DNA of 64,000 nucleotides from positions 229,107-293,106 of the forward strand of contig JAFXUK010000004.1 in NCBI GenBank assembly GCA_017525015.1, read 5' to 3'. A program made the translations under genes and the position numbers. Of this stretch, positions 32,917 through 42,906 are shown in pieces. Origin of the DNA: Bacilli bacterium. GTDB lineage: Bacteria; Bacillota; Bacilli; RF39; UBA660. Numbering within the stretch: the first letter of the stretch is position 1; each line of letters opens with the position of its first letter. Below the pieces are notes generated by a model. It searched no databases. It was not told where the DNA came from and was given only the letters and a program-made list of their open reading frames with translations.

Positions 32917-34046
32917 TCAACTCCTTTATATACATATTCAAATGTTGAACCATTCTTTATACTTTCAACAGTAGAATCATAGAAATAAATATATATTCTA
33001 TCATCATCAAATGTAATATATCCTTTTAAATATCTTTCATCACTAGGACTTTTACATTCAAATGTACCAATATTCTTTGTAATATTAGGTGAAACATTCT
33101 TAATTTGTGCTCTTCTTTTAATCATTAAATCAAATATTATCTTACCTTTTTCATCATACTTAATCTCTAAATAATTTTCATCATCTTTATCTTCGCTCAT
33201 ATACCATCTAGCAATATAGTAATCGTATGATACAGATTTTGGTTTAACTTTAAATTCATATGATTTTACTTCTATCTCAGATATTTCTGATTCCTTTACT
33301 TCAATATTAACAGTATCACTTAAAGTAATTTCTGCCTTAACCTTTTGCTCTGTTTCACGAGATATAAACTCTACTGTTCCTTTACCTTCTTCAAAAGTAG
33401 CAGTAGCACTTTTAAAAGCTATACCATTTAAAGTTAAATACATATTAACATTGGTACCATCAAATCCTGATACAACGAATTTATTCTTACTATAATCAGA
33501 TAAATAAGATAAATACCATGTACCTATATATTTCTGATCTATTGTTTCTCCTGTATATTTTTCAATGGTTTCTGAACTAGGAACATATTCCTCTGTTAAA
33601 AAGTAATTGAACTTATATAATGCATCTAAATCAATATGTTCATAAGTTGATTCTGTAATCTTTAATAATATTTGATTATCAAATAAAGTTATTTTAGCTT
33701 TTAAAGAACTAGTATCTTCTTCAAAAGAAATCTCACATTCATCTTTATCTATTCTACAAGTTAGATTCTTAAATTCTTTTATACCAAAGAAGTTTAAATC
33801 CATCTTAAAAGTACTACCTTCTAAATTAGTAATTACTATACTATTTAAGCCAGCCTTTTCTTGGCTTTCATACCAATAACCGACATAATATTCTAACTTT
33901 TCATTACGATTAATATTAATATCTTTTTGAGTTTGCAAATCTTGGACTTTATCAAAGTTACCATTTAAAACAAAATATCCAATTAATGCTCCACCAATTA
34001 ATAATAAGAGCATTAAAGCAATACCAATATCTCTTTTCTTCTCCAA
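32913..34046 (-). CDS. Membrane-anchored protein with three tandem beta-domain repeats, function unknown
   Basis: One N-terminal helix (GIALMLLLLIGGALIGYFVL) is followed by three repeats of about 100 residues, each opening with an aromatic-Gly/Ala-x-Trp-Tyr motif (YVGYWYES, YIGTWYLS, YIARWYMS) and ending in a strand of the type KITLFDNQILLKI or GYITFDDDRIYIYF. The repeats probably form small beta-barrels outside the cell. The TTG at 34046 is chosen as start: AGGAGG lies 8 nt upstream, whereas the in-frame GTG at 34055 is part of that site. It is coupled to the next gene. Confidence 0.65.
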   Translation of the reverse strand: MEKKRDIGIALMLLLLIGGALIGYFVLNGNFDKVQDLQTQKDININRNEKLEYYVGYWYESQEKAGLNSIVITNLEGSTFKMDLNFFGIKEFKNLTCRIDKDECEISFEEDTSSLKAKITLFDNQILLKITESTYEHIDLDALYKFNYFLTEEYVPSSETIEKYTGETIDQKYIGTWYLSYLSDYSKNKFVVSGFDGTNVNMYLTLNGIAFKSATATFEEGKGTVEFISRETEQKVKAEITLSDTVNIEVKESEISEIEVKSYEFKVKPKSVSYDYYIARWYMSEDKDDENYLEIKYDEKGKIIFDLMIKRRAQIKNVSPNITKNIGTFECKSPSDERYLKGYITFDDDRIYIYFYDSTVESIKNGSTFEYVYKGVE

Positions 34047-34143
34047 GACTTCCACCTCCTATACTAACATAATTATATCATATTATTTATTTCTTAAAGA
34101 CTTAACATTTTCTACATATACACTATATTTATAATTATAAATA

Positions 34144-34169
34144 AAAAAGAACTACTACTAGTCCTTTTT
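34144..34169 (-). terminator. Intrinsic terminator of the DUF2207 operon
   Basis: On the minus strand AAAAAGGAC pairs with GTTCTTTTT (9 bp, one G-U) around TAGTAGTA, followed by T residues. Confidence 0.65.
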
Positions 34170-34631
34170 ATGTTTAATAAATTGATCTATTCCATCACGT
34201 TTATCTTCTTCTTGATCTAACATAATAGAATTACTAAGTATCTTATAATACTCTCTTTTTTCCTTTGGTAACTTAACTCTTTCAGAGACTTCTACATCTA
34301 CACCTAAATCACTCATCAAAGATATCTTATCTGCTTTACCTAAAGTAGCAATAAACTTATCTACCTTTTTAGCTTTATATGCTTCAATAAACTTCTCTTT
34401 ACGTTCTTGATTAATTATGCCATTAGCTTTATTAATACGAAAAGCTAAATTATCATAATTCTTTTCCAAAGCAATTAAATATAAACCAACTCTTACTGAT
34501 TCATTAATATATTTCAATTCTTTTACTATCTCATCAGTATCAGCATTCATTGCATATAATTGCTTCACCATTTCATTCATGGCTGTAATAAGTTGTTTAC
34601 CAAATAATCTATTAATTACCTTATCCTTCAT
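34158..34631 (-). CDS. Helical cytoplasmic protein of unknown function
   Basis: A 157-residue, highly charged and helical protein with no recognised domain; the section NESVRVGLYLIALEKNYDNLAF could form a coiled coil. The start at ATG 34631 has GGTGAT 4 nt upstream and overlaps the end of the preceding gene by 11 nt. It is the last gene of the operon with the DUF2207 protein and the transglutaminase-like protein. Confidence 0.65.
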   Translation of the reverse strand: MKDKVINRLFGKQLITAMNEMVKQLYAMNADTDEIVKELKYINESVRVGLYLIALEKNYDNLAFRINKANGIINQERKEKFIEAYKAKKVDKFIATLGKADKISLMSDLGVDVEVSERVKLPKEKREYYKILSNSIMLDQEEDKRDGIDQFIKHKKD

Positions 34632-35421
34632 AGTAATCACCAAATAACCTATCTATAATGCCCAAATCAAGAGAATCATCAGATATATTATTAGGTAATG
34701 CTGTACTATCCATAACTTTATCTAAATCTAATACTGCTAGTGGTTTAAAAAATCTACAATATTCTTTACTACCAACAGCTGCACAGCTTAATTGGAATAT
34801 TTCATTAGGATTATTTTTTAATCTCTCTTCATATACATTCTTTTCTAGATAAGGATCAAAATAATAGTAATAATCATCTATATTAACAATATTAGTTAAA
34901 TAATAATTACCTTCTTCATCATTACATGCTATACATTTAACATCCATATTTAATCTCTTTAAAATATAATTGAAAACTAAAGCTGTTGATATATTATCTA
35001 AATTACCATTTACTATACCATGGAATATACTATTCTTTTGAACACTTCTACCAATAGAATCCCATTCTTTTTCATAATCTTTATTAATAGCTAAATATGA
35101 TTGTAATACACATGCATTTCTTACTGAATCTAAACTATTATCTATTTCTCTAAGATTTAAAGTACTAATAATTTCTTTAACTATAGTATCTAATCCTAAA
35201 TCAACAGATACATCAGTAACATCTAAATCTGTTATTGGATTCTTTTCTCTAACTAAATCTAGATTAGATTCAGAATACATCTTTTCCTTACCATTTACAG
35301 CTACGATATATAAATTATAACCATCACCTAAAACTGCTGCTACTTTTGTAATATTTCCTATTTCACCAGTTGATACAATTTTAATCTCATCGCCAACTCT
35401 ATATTTTGCCTCTTTATTCAT
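34621..35421 (-). CDS. Transglutaminase-fold-like protein, probably lacking the catalytic Cys-His, with a KOW-like N-terminus
   Basis: Residues 1-55 (YRVGDEIKIVSTGEIGNITKV) resemble a small beta-barrel. Residues about 90-215 follow the transglutaminase-like order: HGIVNGNLDNISTALVFNYILKRLNMD, then EEGNYYLTNIVNIDDYYYYFDPYLE. The position of the nucleophilic Cys is occupied by Leu/Asp in GNLDNIS and the His position is not His, whereas the Asp of FDPYLE is kept. The protein is therefore probably a binding module rather than an enzyme. Its ATG overlaps the stop of the DUF2207 gene by 1 nt. Confidence 0.55.
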   Translation of the reverse strand: MNKEAKYRVGDEIKIVSTGEIGNITKVAAVLGDGYNLYIVAVNGKEKMYSESNLDLVREKNPITDLDVTDVSVDLGLDTIVKEIISTLNLREIDNSLDSVRNACVLQSYLAINKDYEKEWDSIGRSVQKNSIFHGIVNGNLDNISTALVFNYILKRLNMDVKCIACNDEEGNYYLTNIVNIDDYYYYFDPYLEKNVYEERLKNNPNEIFQLSCAAVGSKEYCRFFKPLAVLDLDKVMDSTALPNNISDDSLDLGIIDRLFGDYYEG

Positions 35422-37538
35422 TATTTCACCTCGTTTTTAGTACTCTTTAATCCAATAAATACATCAGAATAAATATCTTTTATATCTTTATGAAAGCTCT
35501 TTAAATCAAACTTATCTGTTGCAAACCAACTTGGAGCTTTATCAGTAATATCTTTAAACTTATCATACCATTTATCTGATATACCTAATACAAATGTATA
35601 TGGTAAGATATCATAGAATAAATTTTTGTTATTCTTTAATTCATTTAAAATCTCTTCTTCACTAACATTTACTAAGAATGATTTATATCCATTAATCTTT
35701 CTATACATTGTTCTACCATATCTAGTTCTATTACTCATTAAACTAACAATGATTGTAATTAGTATCATACAAATAATACCAATAACATATATAAATAGAT
35801 TAAAAGTATCTATAACAAATGCTTTATAAGAAGTTAGTACTATTGGAACTACAATAAAGATTAAACTTACTAAAGTAAATAATACTTTCTCAATTTTTTT
35901 CTTTGTTCCATACATACCTAAAAATAGCAAGATAAATCCAATACCACCAAATAATACATTAGCCCAAATTACATTAGGTTGATAATCAATAATAATATTA
36001 ATAGTATTAACAACAAAGATAACAGCAGCCATCATATAAAATATTAACTTATAATTTAATACTGGCATTAAATATACTTTTTTTCTTCTCTTATCTTCAT
36101 TTAAATTTTGAGTAATAATCTTATTTAAATCACCTAAGTTAGAAGACAAATCTTTTCTATATATCTCTTTATCATCATAAAATAATTCCTTCATGAAGTT
36201 TTTCTCTAAACGATCATTTTCTTCATATTCTTTTAGCTTAATTATTTTATAACTCTTACCTTCTTTTTTAATCTTAATATAGCCTTTATTAGCTAAATAG
36301 AATAATAATGTAGCAATATCATTATCTTTAACACTACCGTTATATAAATATCCTACTTCTAAACTATTTAAATCTTTATTGAAATAGAACTCATTAAATT
36401 CTGTCTTCTCATTACGTTTCTTATAAGCATACCATAATACAATAGTAAATATTAAGAATGTTATAGATAAGAATGCACTCCATATTGTATAAGGACTAAT
36501 AGTACTTTTTGTATCTTTAAAATATCCTTCTGGAAGTAATACATAAATAGCATAAGTACTACCAGGTTCAATAGTTCCTGTAATTTTACCCTTAATTGTA
36601 TTATCTTTCTTATCACAAGCAATTGATTCTAGTTCAATACCATCTTGATCTATAAAATGAATATCTTCATATTTAAAATCTTTAGGCATATTAATTTCAA
36701 AATTAATACCATCTACTTTAACATCAAAATCATTTATTAAATATAAAACAAATTCATCATTACCTTTTCTCGTATCTTTACCTACATTGTAATAATAAGT
36801 AACATCATAATACTTAGTTTCATTATTAAGATCACTCTTACCAATAGATAATACTCTAATTCCCTTTTCTGTCTTTAAATCATAATAGTCAGGAATAGAA
36901 ATATCATATATTACAGCTCTCTTATTAACTCTTCCACCATCAAATCTTACAAATTGACTTCTCTTTGGAATACCATAATTAACAACACTAGTTCTTTTAT
37001 CTTTAAATATTGCTCTAAAAGTATTATTAACTTTATAAGTATTGTCTTCATTAACATCTACTTTTAAATAATATTCATCAATATAATAATTCTTTGAAGA
37101 TCTCTCAACACTAATATTAGTTTCAACATCTATAACCATTTCATAATAAGCTATTCTATCAACACTATATTCATCAGTAGAATAAACATATTCTTCATAT
37201 ATGCCATTTGATAAAGAAACTAATTCAATTTCTTTAGTTAATTCATCTACAACATCATCGTTTTTATCATATAAAACAAGTTTGATATTAAAATCAACAT
37301 TTCTTGCATATCCATTTACTACAGCAGCATCAAAAGCCAAACCTGGTTTGCCACTTCCTTTTAAATTAATATACTTAGTACAACGGATTTTCTTAACCTC
37401 TAATTGGTCAATCTTAATATCCTTGATATAACCTAATTCTTTAGAACTAAAGCTCATTTCTTCAGCTAGTACTACTTTAAAAGGGGATAAAATAAATATA
37501 AAAATTATAGCCACTAAAAATCCAAATATTTTTTTCAT
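35421..37538 (-). CDS. DUF2207-family membrane protein
   Basis: A 705-residue protein: signal peptide 1-25, a large extracytoplasmic beta-rich domain (about 26-350), one helix near 357-378, a cytoplasmic segment (about 380-500), four further helices (about 500-640) and a cytoplasmic C-terminus ending in GISDKWYDKFKDITDKAPSW. This order and the YGIPKRSQFVRFDGGRVN region fit DUF2207. The function of the family is not known. It heads a three-gene coupled operon. Confidence 0.78.
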   Translation of the reverse strand: MKKIFGFLVAIIFIFILSPFKVVLAEEMSFSSKELGYIKDIKIDQLEVKKIRCTKYINLKGSGKPGLAFDAAVVNGYARNVDFNIKLVLYDKNDDVVDELTKEIELVSLSNGIYEEYVYSTDEYSVDRIAYYEMVIDVETNISVERSSKNYYIDEYYLKVDVNEDNTYKVNNTFRAIFKDKRTSVVNYGIPKRSQFVRFDGGRVNKRAVIYDISIPDYYDLKTEKGIRVLSIGKSDLNNETKYYDVTYYYNVGKDTRKGNDEFVLYLINDFDVKVDGINFEINMPKDFKYEDIHFIDQDGIELESIACDKKDNTIKGKITGTIEPGSTYAIYVLLPEGYFKDTKSTISPYTIWSAFLSITFLIFTIVLWYAYKKRNEKTEFNEFYFNKDLNSLEVGYLYNGSVKDNDIATLLFYLANKGYIKIKKEGKSYKIIKLKEYEENDRLEKNFMKELFYDDKEIYRKDLSSNLGDLNKIITQNLNEDKRRKKVYLMPVLNYKLIFYMMAAVIFVVNTINIIIDYQPNVIWANVLFGGIGFILLFLGMYGTKKKIEKVLFTLVSLIFIVVPIVLTSYKAFVIDTFNLFIYVIGIICMILITIIVSLMSNRTRYGRTMYRKINGYKSFLVNVSEEEILNELKNNKNLFYDILPYTFVLGISDKWYDKFKDITDKAPSWFATDKFDLKSFHKDIKDIYSDVFIGLKSTKNEVK

Positions 37539-37589
37539 GACACCAACCCACTATCCTAATATAAAGTATACCATAAAAAAAGAAAGTAA

Positions 37590-38522
37590 TTAAGCTTTTT
37601 CTTCACTTTCCTTACTTTCTTTTGGTTCTTCTTTTTTTATATTAATTTTATTAGGTAAAACCTTAATAAACATAATACCAATAGCTATAACAACAAAGCT
37701 TATTAAAATATCTAATATCTTAAATGGATTCTTCTTCTCTGTTACTTTACTATAGTCTTTCTTACCATAATACAAAGTAATAGTATCACCTATTTTCTTA
37801 TCAGTTTTTACTAAACTATAATAAGTATAATCCTTATCTTCAACAGTATATTTAATAATAGGTAATCTCTTATTATTAATTTCACTATCTCTTATCTCTC
37901 TTACTATTGTACCTTCAACAACATTCTTATTATTGTTAACAAAATAATAATAACTAGTAATATTAAATATTTGATAACCTACTAAGAAAACACCATATAG
38001 AATAATAACAATACCACATATCTTAACAACAATCGGTTTAACTGTTGGTAATGATATTAATAATTCAAATAACAATAATAACTCAATAATTACTAATAAA
38101 TTAATAATTGTATATGGTTTTCTCATCACATTTTCTAAATTATCACTAGGATTAATAGAAATACAATCACTTCTTGAAACTTTTTTCTTACCACAATAAG
38201 CTACTATACCTTCATTTTCTCTTATTTCAACATCTTCTTCAGTTCCATAGAAATCAGATAGAGTTTTCACTTCTACAAATTCATTCTTATCATTGTAATA
38301 ACCAAGTTTTTCATTTTCTTCAATTAGTAATACTTCTTTTCTATTTTCAATATCTCTATTCCATCTTAAATATGTTGAAATTGAAAAGATCATACATAAA
38401 CCAATTAAAGCCATAATGATAATAAATAGAATACTCTTCTTACCTATCTTCTCTTTTTCTTTCTCATAAAACATGAATTTAGATTTAACTTCTTCAGTCT
38501 CTTTCTTTTTAAATAAACCCAT
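37590..38522 (-). CDS. Multi-pass membrane protein with a DUF3592-like domain
   Basis: After a charged N-terminus the protein has a membrane helix (SILFIIIMALIGLCMIFSIS), a soluble stretch of about 90 residues with two Cys, two helices, a DUF3592-like extracytoplasmic beta domain (NVVEGTIVREI, KYTVEDKDYTYYS, GDTITLYYGKKDYSKV) and a last helix. Start at ATG 38522, because GAGTGAT lies 4 nt before it. The -10 is at 38546-38551. Function unknown. Confidence 0.7.
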   Translation of the reverse strand: MGLFKKKETEEVKSKFMFYEKEKEKIGKKSILFIIIMALIGLCMIFSISTYLRWNRDIENRKEVLLIEENEKLGYYNDKNEFVEVKTLSDFYGTEEDVEIRENEGIVAYCGKKKVSRSDCISINPSDNLENVMRKPYTIINLLVIIELLLLFELLISLPTVKPIVVKICGIVIILYGVFLVGYQIFNITSYYYFVNNNKNVVEGTIVREIRDSEINNKRLPIIKYTVEDKDYTYYSLVKTDKKIGDTITLYYGKKDYSKVTEKKNPFKILDILISFVVIAIGIMFIKVLPNKINIKKEEPKESKESEEKA

Positions 38523-38558
38523 ATACATCACTCTATTCTTTATAAATTATAACATATA

Positions 38559-38582
38559 AAAAGACAATTTACATTGTCTTTT
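38559..38582 (-). terminator. Intrinsic terminator of the marR-ABC exporter operon
   Basis: AAAAGACAAT and ATTGTCTTTT form a 10-bp stem around a 4-nt loop at the stop codon, followed by the TGTTATAAT promoter of the next gene. Confidence 0.75.
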
Positions 38583-40713
38583 CAAATTGACTATTATAAA
38601 GATTTGAATAGAATCCATTTTTAGCCATTAATTCATCATGAGTTCCTTGTTCAACTATATTACCTTCATTCATAACTAGTATCAAATCAGCATTTTTAAT
38701 AGTTGATAATCTATGAGCTATGATAAATGAAGTTCTACCTTCCATTAACTTATCCATAGCTTTTTGAACTAACTCTTCTGTACGAGTATCTACATTACTA
38801 GTAGCTTCATCTAAGATTAAGAATGGCGCATCTTCTATCATACCTCTAGCAATAGTTAATAACTGCTTTTGACCAGAACTAATAGCATCATTATCTCCAA
38901 CCATTGATTCTAATCCACCAGGTAATGTTTTAATAAAGTGATCTATTCCTACTACCTTACAAGCTTTCCATACTTCATCTTCTGAAATATTCTTCTTATT
39001 AAACTTAATATTCTCTTCTATAGTTCCATTAAATAACCAAGTATCTTGTAAAACCATAACAAATAAATCATGAATATTTTCTCTAGTTAAATCCTTAATA
39101 GAAGTTCCATCTATAATAATATCTCCGTCATTAATATCATAGAATCTCATAAGTAGATTTACCATAGTTGTTTTACCAGCACCAGTAGGTCCAACTATTG
39201 CAATTTTTTGACCTTGTTTAACTGTAGCACTAAAGTCTTTAATAATTGTTCTATTATCATCATATCCAAATTTAACATGTTTAAACTCGATATTACCTTT
39301 AGCATCTTTTCTTGATAACTTACCTTTAATATTTTCTTGTGAAGGCATTTCTGCTTCATCAATAAATTCAAATACTCTTTCACCAGCAGCTGCTGTTGAT
39401 TGCATTGCTGTTAAACTTTGAGCAATTTGTGATAAAGGATTAGTAAATAATCTAACATATATCATAAACGCTACAATAGTACCAAAACTTGTCTTATCAT
39501 TCATAACAAGTAAAGCACCAACTACACATACAGCAACATAACCAAAGTTACCTATAAATCTCATAAATGGATGCATAATACCACTTAAGAACTGACTCTT
39601 ACGATTACAATTAAATAATCTTTCATTAATACTATCAAATTCTTCTAAAGCTTCCTTTTCCCCATTATATGCTTTAACTACATTATGACCAGAATAAATT
39701 TCTTCAATATGACCATTAATATTGCCTAATTCTTCTTGTCTTTGAACAAAGTACTTTTGACTTATCTTCAATAACATAAATGAAACTATAAAACCTAAAA
39801 TACTAGATAATATTGCTGTAATAGCCATAGTTGCATTAGTAACAAACATCATAATAATTGAACCAATAAACATTGTTGTACTAGATACCAAAGAAGCTAA
39901 ACTTTGATTAGTATTCATAGCTATTGTATCAACATCATTTGTTACTCTTGATAATATATCACCAGTTTCATGATTATCAAAATATCTAAGTGGTAAAGTA
40001 TTAATCTTATCACTGATATTAGTACGTAATTTCTTAGCAAAACTATTAGATATATAAGCCATTATTCTCGCTTGAGTATAAGCAAATAAAGCACTTATAA
40101 CATAAATACTTCCAAGTATTAAAGCTCTCTTAGTTAACTCCTTAGTATCTAATTTAGGTTCAATTAACTTATAAATACTTTTAGGCATTTGATCTAGTTT
40201 AATTAATAAATCATCAGTAACCATTGATTCATCCATTGAACTAATTATATTAATAAATTCTAATTGATCTTTACTACTTATTTTGGTATCTAATATTTCT
40301 ATTTGTGGAAGTAATTCTAACTTCTTATCTTCATTTAAAGAATTAAATTTATCCATTATTTCTTTATAATCAATATCATCTATTTCTTTAACTTCTCCAC
40401 TATCAATTATCTCTTCTCCCCAAGATAAGGAAGCTCCTTTTATTGAATAATTATGTAATAAATTACCATATATACTTTCAGAAACTATTTTTAAATTTTC
40501 TGTATTAGGTTTAATACCATCACTAACAACATTAGTTAAATCAGCTAACTTATTAGGAGCTACTGTAGCTAAAGCTGAACTTAACATTGCTAATGTTATG
40601 GAAATAATCATATATTTTTTCCATTTACCAAGGGCATTAAATAATCTAATTATTGATCCCTTAAAGTCTTTTGATTTTTCACCAACTTGCATTGGTCCTC
40701 CATGTCTAGGCAT
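38569..40713 (-). CDS. Heterodimeric multidrug ABC exporter, subunit with canonical ATPase Glu (BmrD/YheH-like)
   Basis: A 714-residue fused permease-ATPase. A long segment of about 140 residues (60-200) between the first two membrane helices is extracytoplasmic and helical, as known for large subunits of this family. The ATPase domain has Walker A GPTGAGKTT, Walker B FLILDEATSNVD with the catalytic Glu, and H-loop IAHRLSTI. Its signature is the degenerate AISSGQKQLL, which is expected in the subunit that pairs with a partner carrying LSGGQ-type and Asp-type motifs. The start overlaps the partner gene by 8 nt; GAGGAGG precedes ATG. Confidence 0.9.
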   Translation of the reverse strand: MPRHGGPMQVGEKSKDFKGSIIRLFNALGKWKKYMIISITLAMLSSALATVAPNKLADLTNVVSDGIKPNTENLKIVSESIYGNLLHNYSIKGASLSWGEEIIDSGEVKEIDDIDYKEIMDKFNSLNEDKKLELLPQIEILDTKISSKDQLEFINIISSMDESMVTDDLLIKLDQMPKSIYKLIEPKLDTKELTKRALILGSIYVISALFAYTQARIMAYISNSFAKKLRTNISDKINTLPLRYFDNHETGDILSRVTNDVDTIAMNTNQSLASLVSSTTMFIGSIIMMFVTNATMAITAILSSILGFIVSFMLLKISQKYFVQRQEELGNINGHIEEIYSGHNVVKAYNGEKEALEEFDSINERLFNCNRKSQFLSGIMHPFMRFIGNFGYVAVCVVGALLVMNDKTSFGTIVAFMIYVRLFTNPLSQIAQSLTAMQSTAAAGERVFEFIDEAEMPSQENIKGKLSRKDAKGNIEFKHVKFGYDDNRTIIKDFSATVKQGQKIAIVGPTGAGKTTMVNLLMRFYDINDGDIIIDGTSIKDLTRENIHDLFVMVLQDTWLFNGTIEENIKFNKKNISEDEVWKACKVVGIDHFIKTLPGGLESMVGDNDAISSGQKQLLTIARGMIEDAPFLILDEATSNVDTRTEELVQKAMDKLMEGRTSFIIAHRLSTIKNADLILVMNEGNIVEQGTHDELMAKNGFYSNLYNSQFEKTM

Positions 40714-42466
40714 TGTTTAATTCCTCCTCACTAAGTTGTGATAAGGCAATTTCTTTATACACTTCACATGTTTTAAGTAACTCTTTATGAGTCCCTATTC
40801 CAACACATTCACCTTTATCCAATACAACTATCTTATCTGCATGAATAATAGTTCCTATTCTTTGAGCAACTATCATACTCGTAGCATCTTTTGTATATTG
40901 TTTTAATTCTTTTCTTAATGTTGCATCAGTCTTATAATCTAATGCACTAAATGAATCATCAAAAATATATATTTCTGGATCTCTAGCTATTGCTCTAGCT
41001 ATAGATAGTCTTTGTTTCTGTCCACCAGACACATTAGTACCACCTCTAGCAATATGAGCTTCATAAGTTCCTTCCATTTTTGTAACGAACTCTGTTCCTT
41101 GAGCTACATCAATAGCTTTCTTAACTTTTTCTAAATCAGCTTTCTCTCTACCATTACTACCATAACTTACATTACTTTCTACAGTACCAGTAAACATAAC
41201 TGCTTTTTGAGGAATATAACCAATCTTATTATTTAAAGCTTCTAATTTATATTCTTTAACATTAACTCCATCTACTAATACTTCTCCATCAGTAGCATCA
41301 TATAATCTAGGAACTAAATTTATTAATGTAGATTTACCACTACCAGTAGAACCTATAAAAGCAATAGTTTCTCCTTTATTAACCTTAAATGATATATTTT
41401 TTAAAATATATTCATCAGCATCTGGATATTTAAAACTAACATCCTTAAACTCAACTGTTCCTTTATCTTCAGTATTACCATCAAATGAACCATCTTTAAC
41501 ACTTATATCTTCTTCTAATACTTCAGCAATACGTTTAGCAGATACTTGTGCTCTAGGTATAATCATAAAAATAAATGTTAACATTAAGAATGAAATAATA
41601 ACTTGCATTCCATAACTAGCAAATACAACCATATTACTAAACATATTAATCTTATCTACCATACCCATACTCATAATAAGTAAAGCACCTATACAATAGA
41701 TTCCTAATTGTTGAAAATGCATTACCATATTCATTACTGGATCCATAATAGCAAATGTTCTTTGGTTAGCTAATTGAGTATTAGTTAAATCATTATTAAC
41801 TTTTTCAAAACGATTCTTTTGGAATTTTTCAGCATTAAATGCTCTAATAACTCTAATACCGGTTAAATTTTCTCTAGTTACACCATTAACATCATCAGTT
41901 AACTTTTGTAATCTTTCAAATCTAGGAGTAACCGTCTTAATAATAAATATATTAGTACATACAATTATTACAACTCCTAAACCAGTAATTAAACTTAATT
42001 CACTACTCTTACCTAATATCTTAGTTAATGCCCATATAGCCATAACAGGTGATTTAATAATTAAGTTTAAACCCATAGCTAATAACATTTCTATTTGTGT
42101 AACATCATTAGTTGTTCTAGTAATTAAACTACTAGTACTAAATTTCTTTATCTCAGCTATTCCAAAACTTTCTACTTTTGTAAATATTTTTCTTCTTATA
42201 GTTCTAGAAAAATCTGCACTTAATAAAGATGAAAAGAAACCACAACTAATTTCACAAGCCATACTTCCTATTGCACATAATAACATCCATTTACCGGCAT
42301 TTAAAATCATTGCCATTGTACTATCTTCTGTTTGTACTAATTTAGTTATCTCACTCATATACTCTGGCATTTTTAAATCTAACCATACAGATGTAATAAC
42401 TAATGTAGCAATTATTAAAATCAATAAATAATCTTTAAAAGTAAAATTCTTAAAAAGTTTTATCAT
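40706..42466 (-). CDS. Heterodimeric multidrug ABC exporter, subunit with degenerate ATPase site (BmrC/YheI-like)
   Basis: A 586-residue fused permease-ATPase. Walker A is GSTGSGKST, the signature VSGGQKQRLSIARA is canonical, but Walker B reads IYIFDDSFSALD, with Asp replacing the catalytic Glu, and the H-loop is VAQRIGTI with Gln replacing His. Both replacements are typical of the non-hydrolysing site in asymmetric exporters such as BmrCD, TM287/288 and EfrCD. It is coupled by an ATGA overlap to the MarR gene and by overlap to the partner ATPase, forming one operon. Confidence 0.9.
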   Translation of the reverse strand: MIKLFKNFTFKDYLLILIIATLVITSVWLDLKMPEYMSEITKLVQTEDSTMAMILNAGKWMLLCAIGSMACEISCGFFSSLLSADFSRTIRRKIFTKVESFGIAEIKKFSTSSLITRTTNDVTQIEMLLAMGLNLIIKSPVMAIWALTKILGKSSELSLITGLGVVIIVCTNIFIIKTVTPRFERLQKLTDDVNGVTRENLTGIRVIRAFNAEKFQKNRFEKVNNDLTNTQLANQRTFAIMDPVMNMVMHFQQLGIYCIGALLIMSMGMVDKINMFSNMVVFASYGMQVIISFLMLTFIFMIIPRAQVSAKRIAEVLEEDISVKDGSFDGNTEDKGTVEFKDVSFKYPDADEYILKNISFKVNKGETIAFIGSTGSGKSTLINLVPRLYDATDGEVLVDGVNVKEYKLEALNNKIGYIPQKAVMFTGTVESNVSYGSNGREKADLEKVKKAIDVAQGTEFVTKMEGTYEAHIARGGTNVSGGQKQRLSIARAIARDPEIYIFDDSFSALDYKTDATLRKELKQYTKDATSMIVAQRIGTIIHADKIVVLDKGECVGIGTHKELLKTCEVYKEIALSQLSEEELNNA

Positions 42467-42891
42467 ATCTTCTCAATATTCCTTTCTATCTTATCTAATA
42501 CAACTTTAAAAGTAGCATATTCTTCTTTAGTAATACCTTCTAAAGCTGTTTTATTAATACTATCAAAATCATTACGCATTTTATCAACTATTTCTTTTGA
42601 CTTACTAGTTAATTTAAGTATCTTCTTTCTTGAATCAATAGAAGATTCCTCTCTAATAACTAAAGAATTCTTTTCCATACTATTTAGTATCTCCGATAAA
42701 GTTGATTTATTAATTGATTTTAATTCTTGTAAAATATCAGTAGCACTTACTTCTTCATGTTCAGAAATAAACATAAGTAATCTCGCTTGTACAGGTGTAA
42801 TATCTATATTCATTTCACGACATCTATTAGAAACAGCTCTATGTATTTTACTATTCAATCTTTTAATTTCTAATGTAACCAAATTCTTCAA
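42463..42891 (-). CDS. MarR-family transcriptional repressor of the ABC exporter operon
   Basis: A 142-residue winged-helix regulator: TPVQARLLMFISEHEEVSATDILQ (helices before the recognition region), SINKSTLSEILNSMEKNSLVIRE (recognition helix) and ESSIDSRKKILKLTSKSKEI (wing), in the MarR order. TTG at 42891 is the likely start because GGTGAG lies 4 nt before it; the in-frame GTG at 42900 is part of that site. It is first in the operon and an inverted repeat lies between its -10 and RBS, so autoregulation and drug-responsive control of the exporter are likely. Confidence 0.87.
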   Translation of the reverse strand: MKNLVTLEIKRLNSKIHRAVSNRCREMNIDITPVQARLLMFISEHEEVSATDILQELKSINKSTLSEILNSMEKNSLVIREESSIDSRKKILKLTSKSKEIVDKMRNDFDSINKTALEGITKEEYATFKVVLDKIERNIEKI

Positions 42892-42906
42892 TCTGCTCAC
42901 CTCTTT

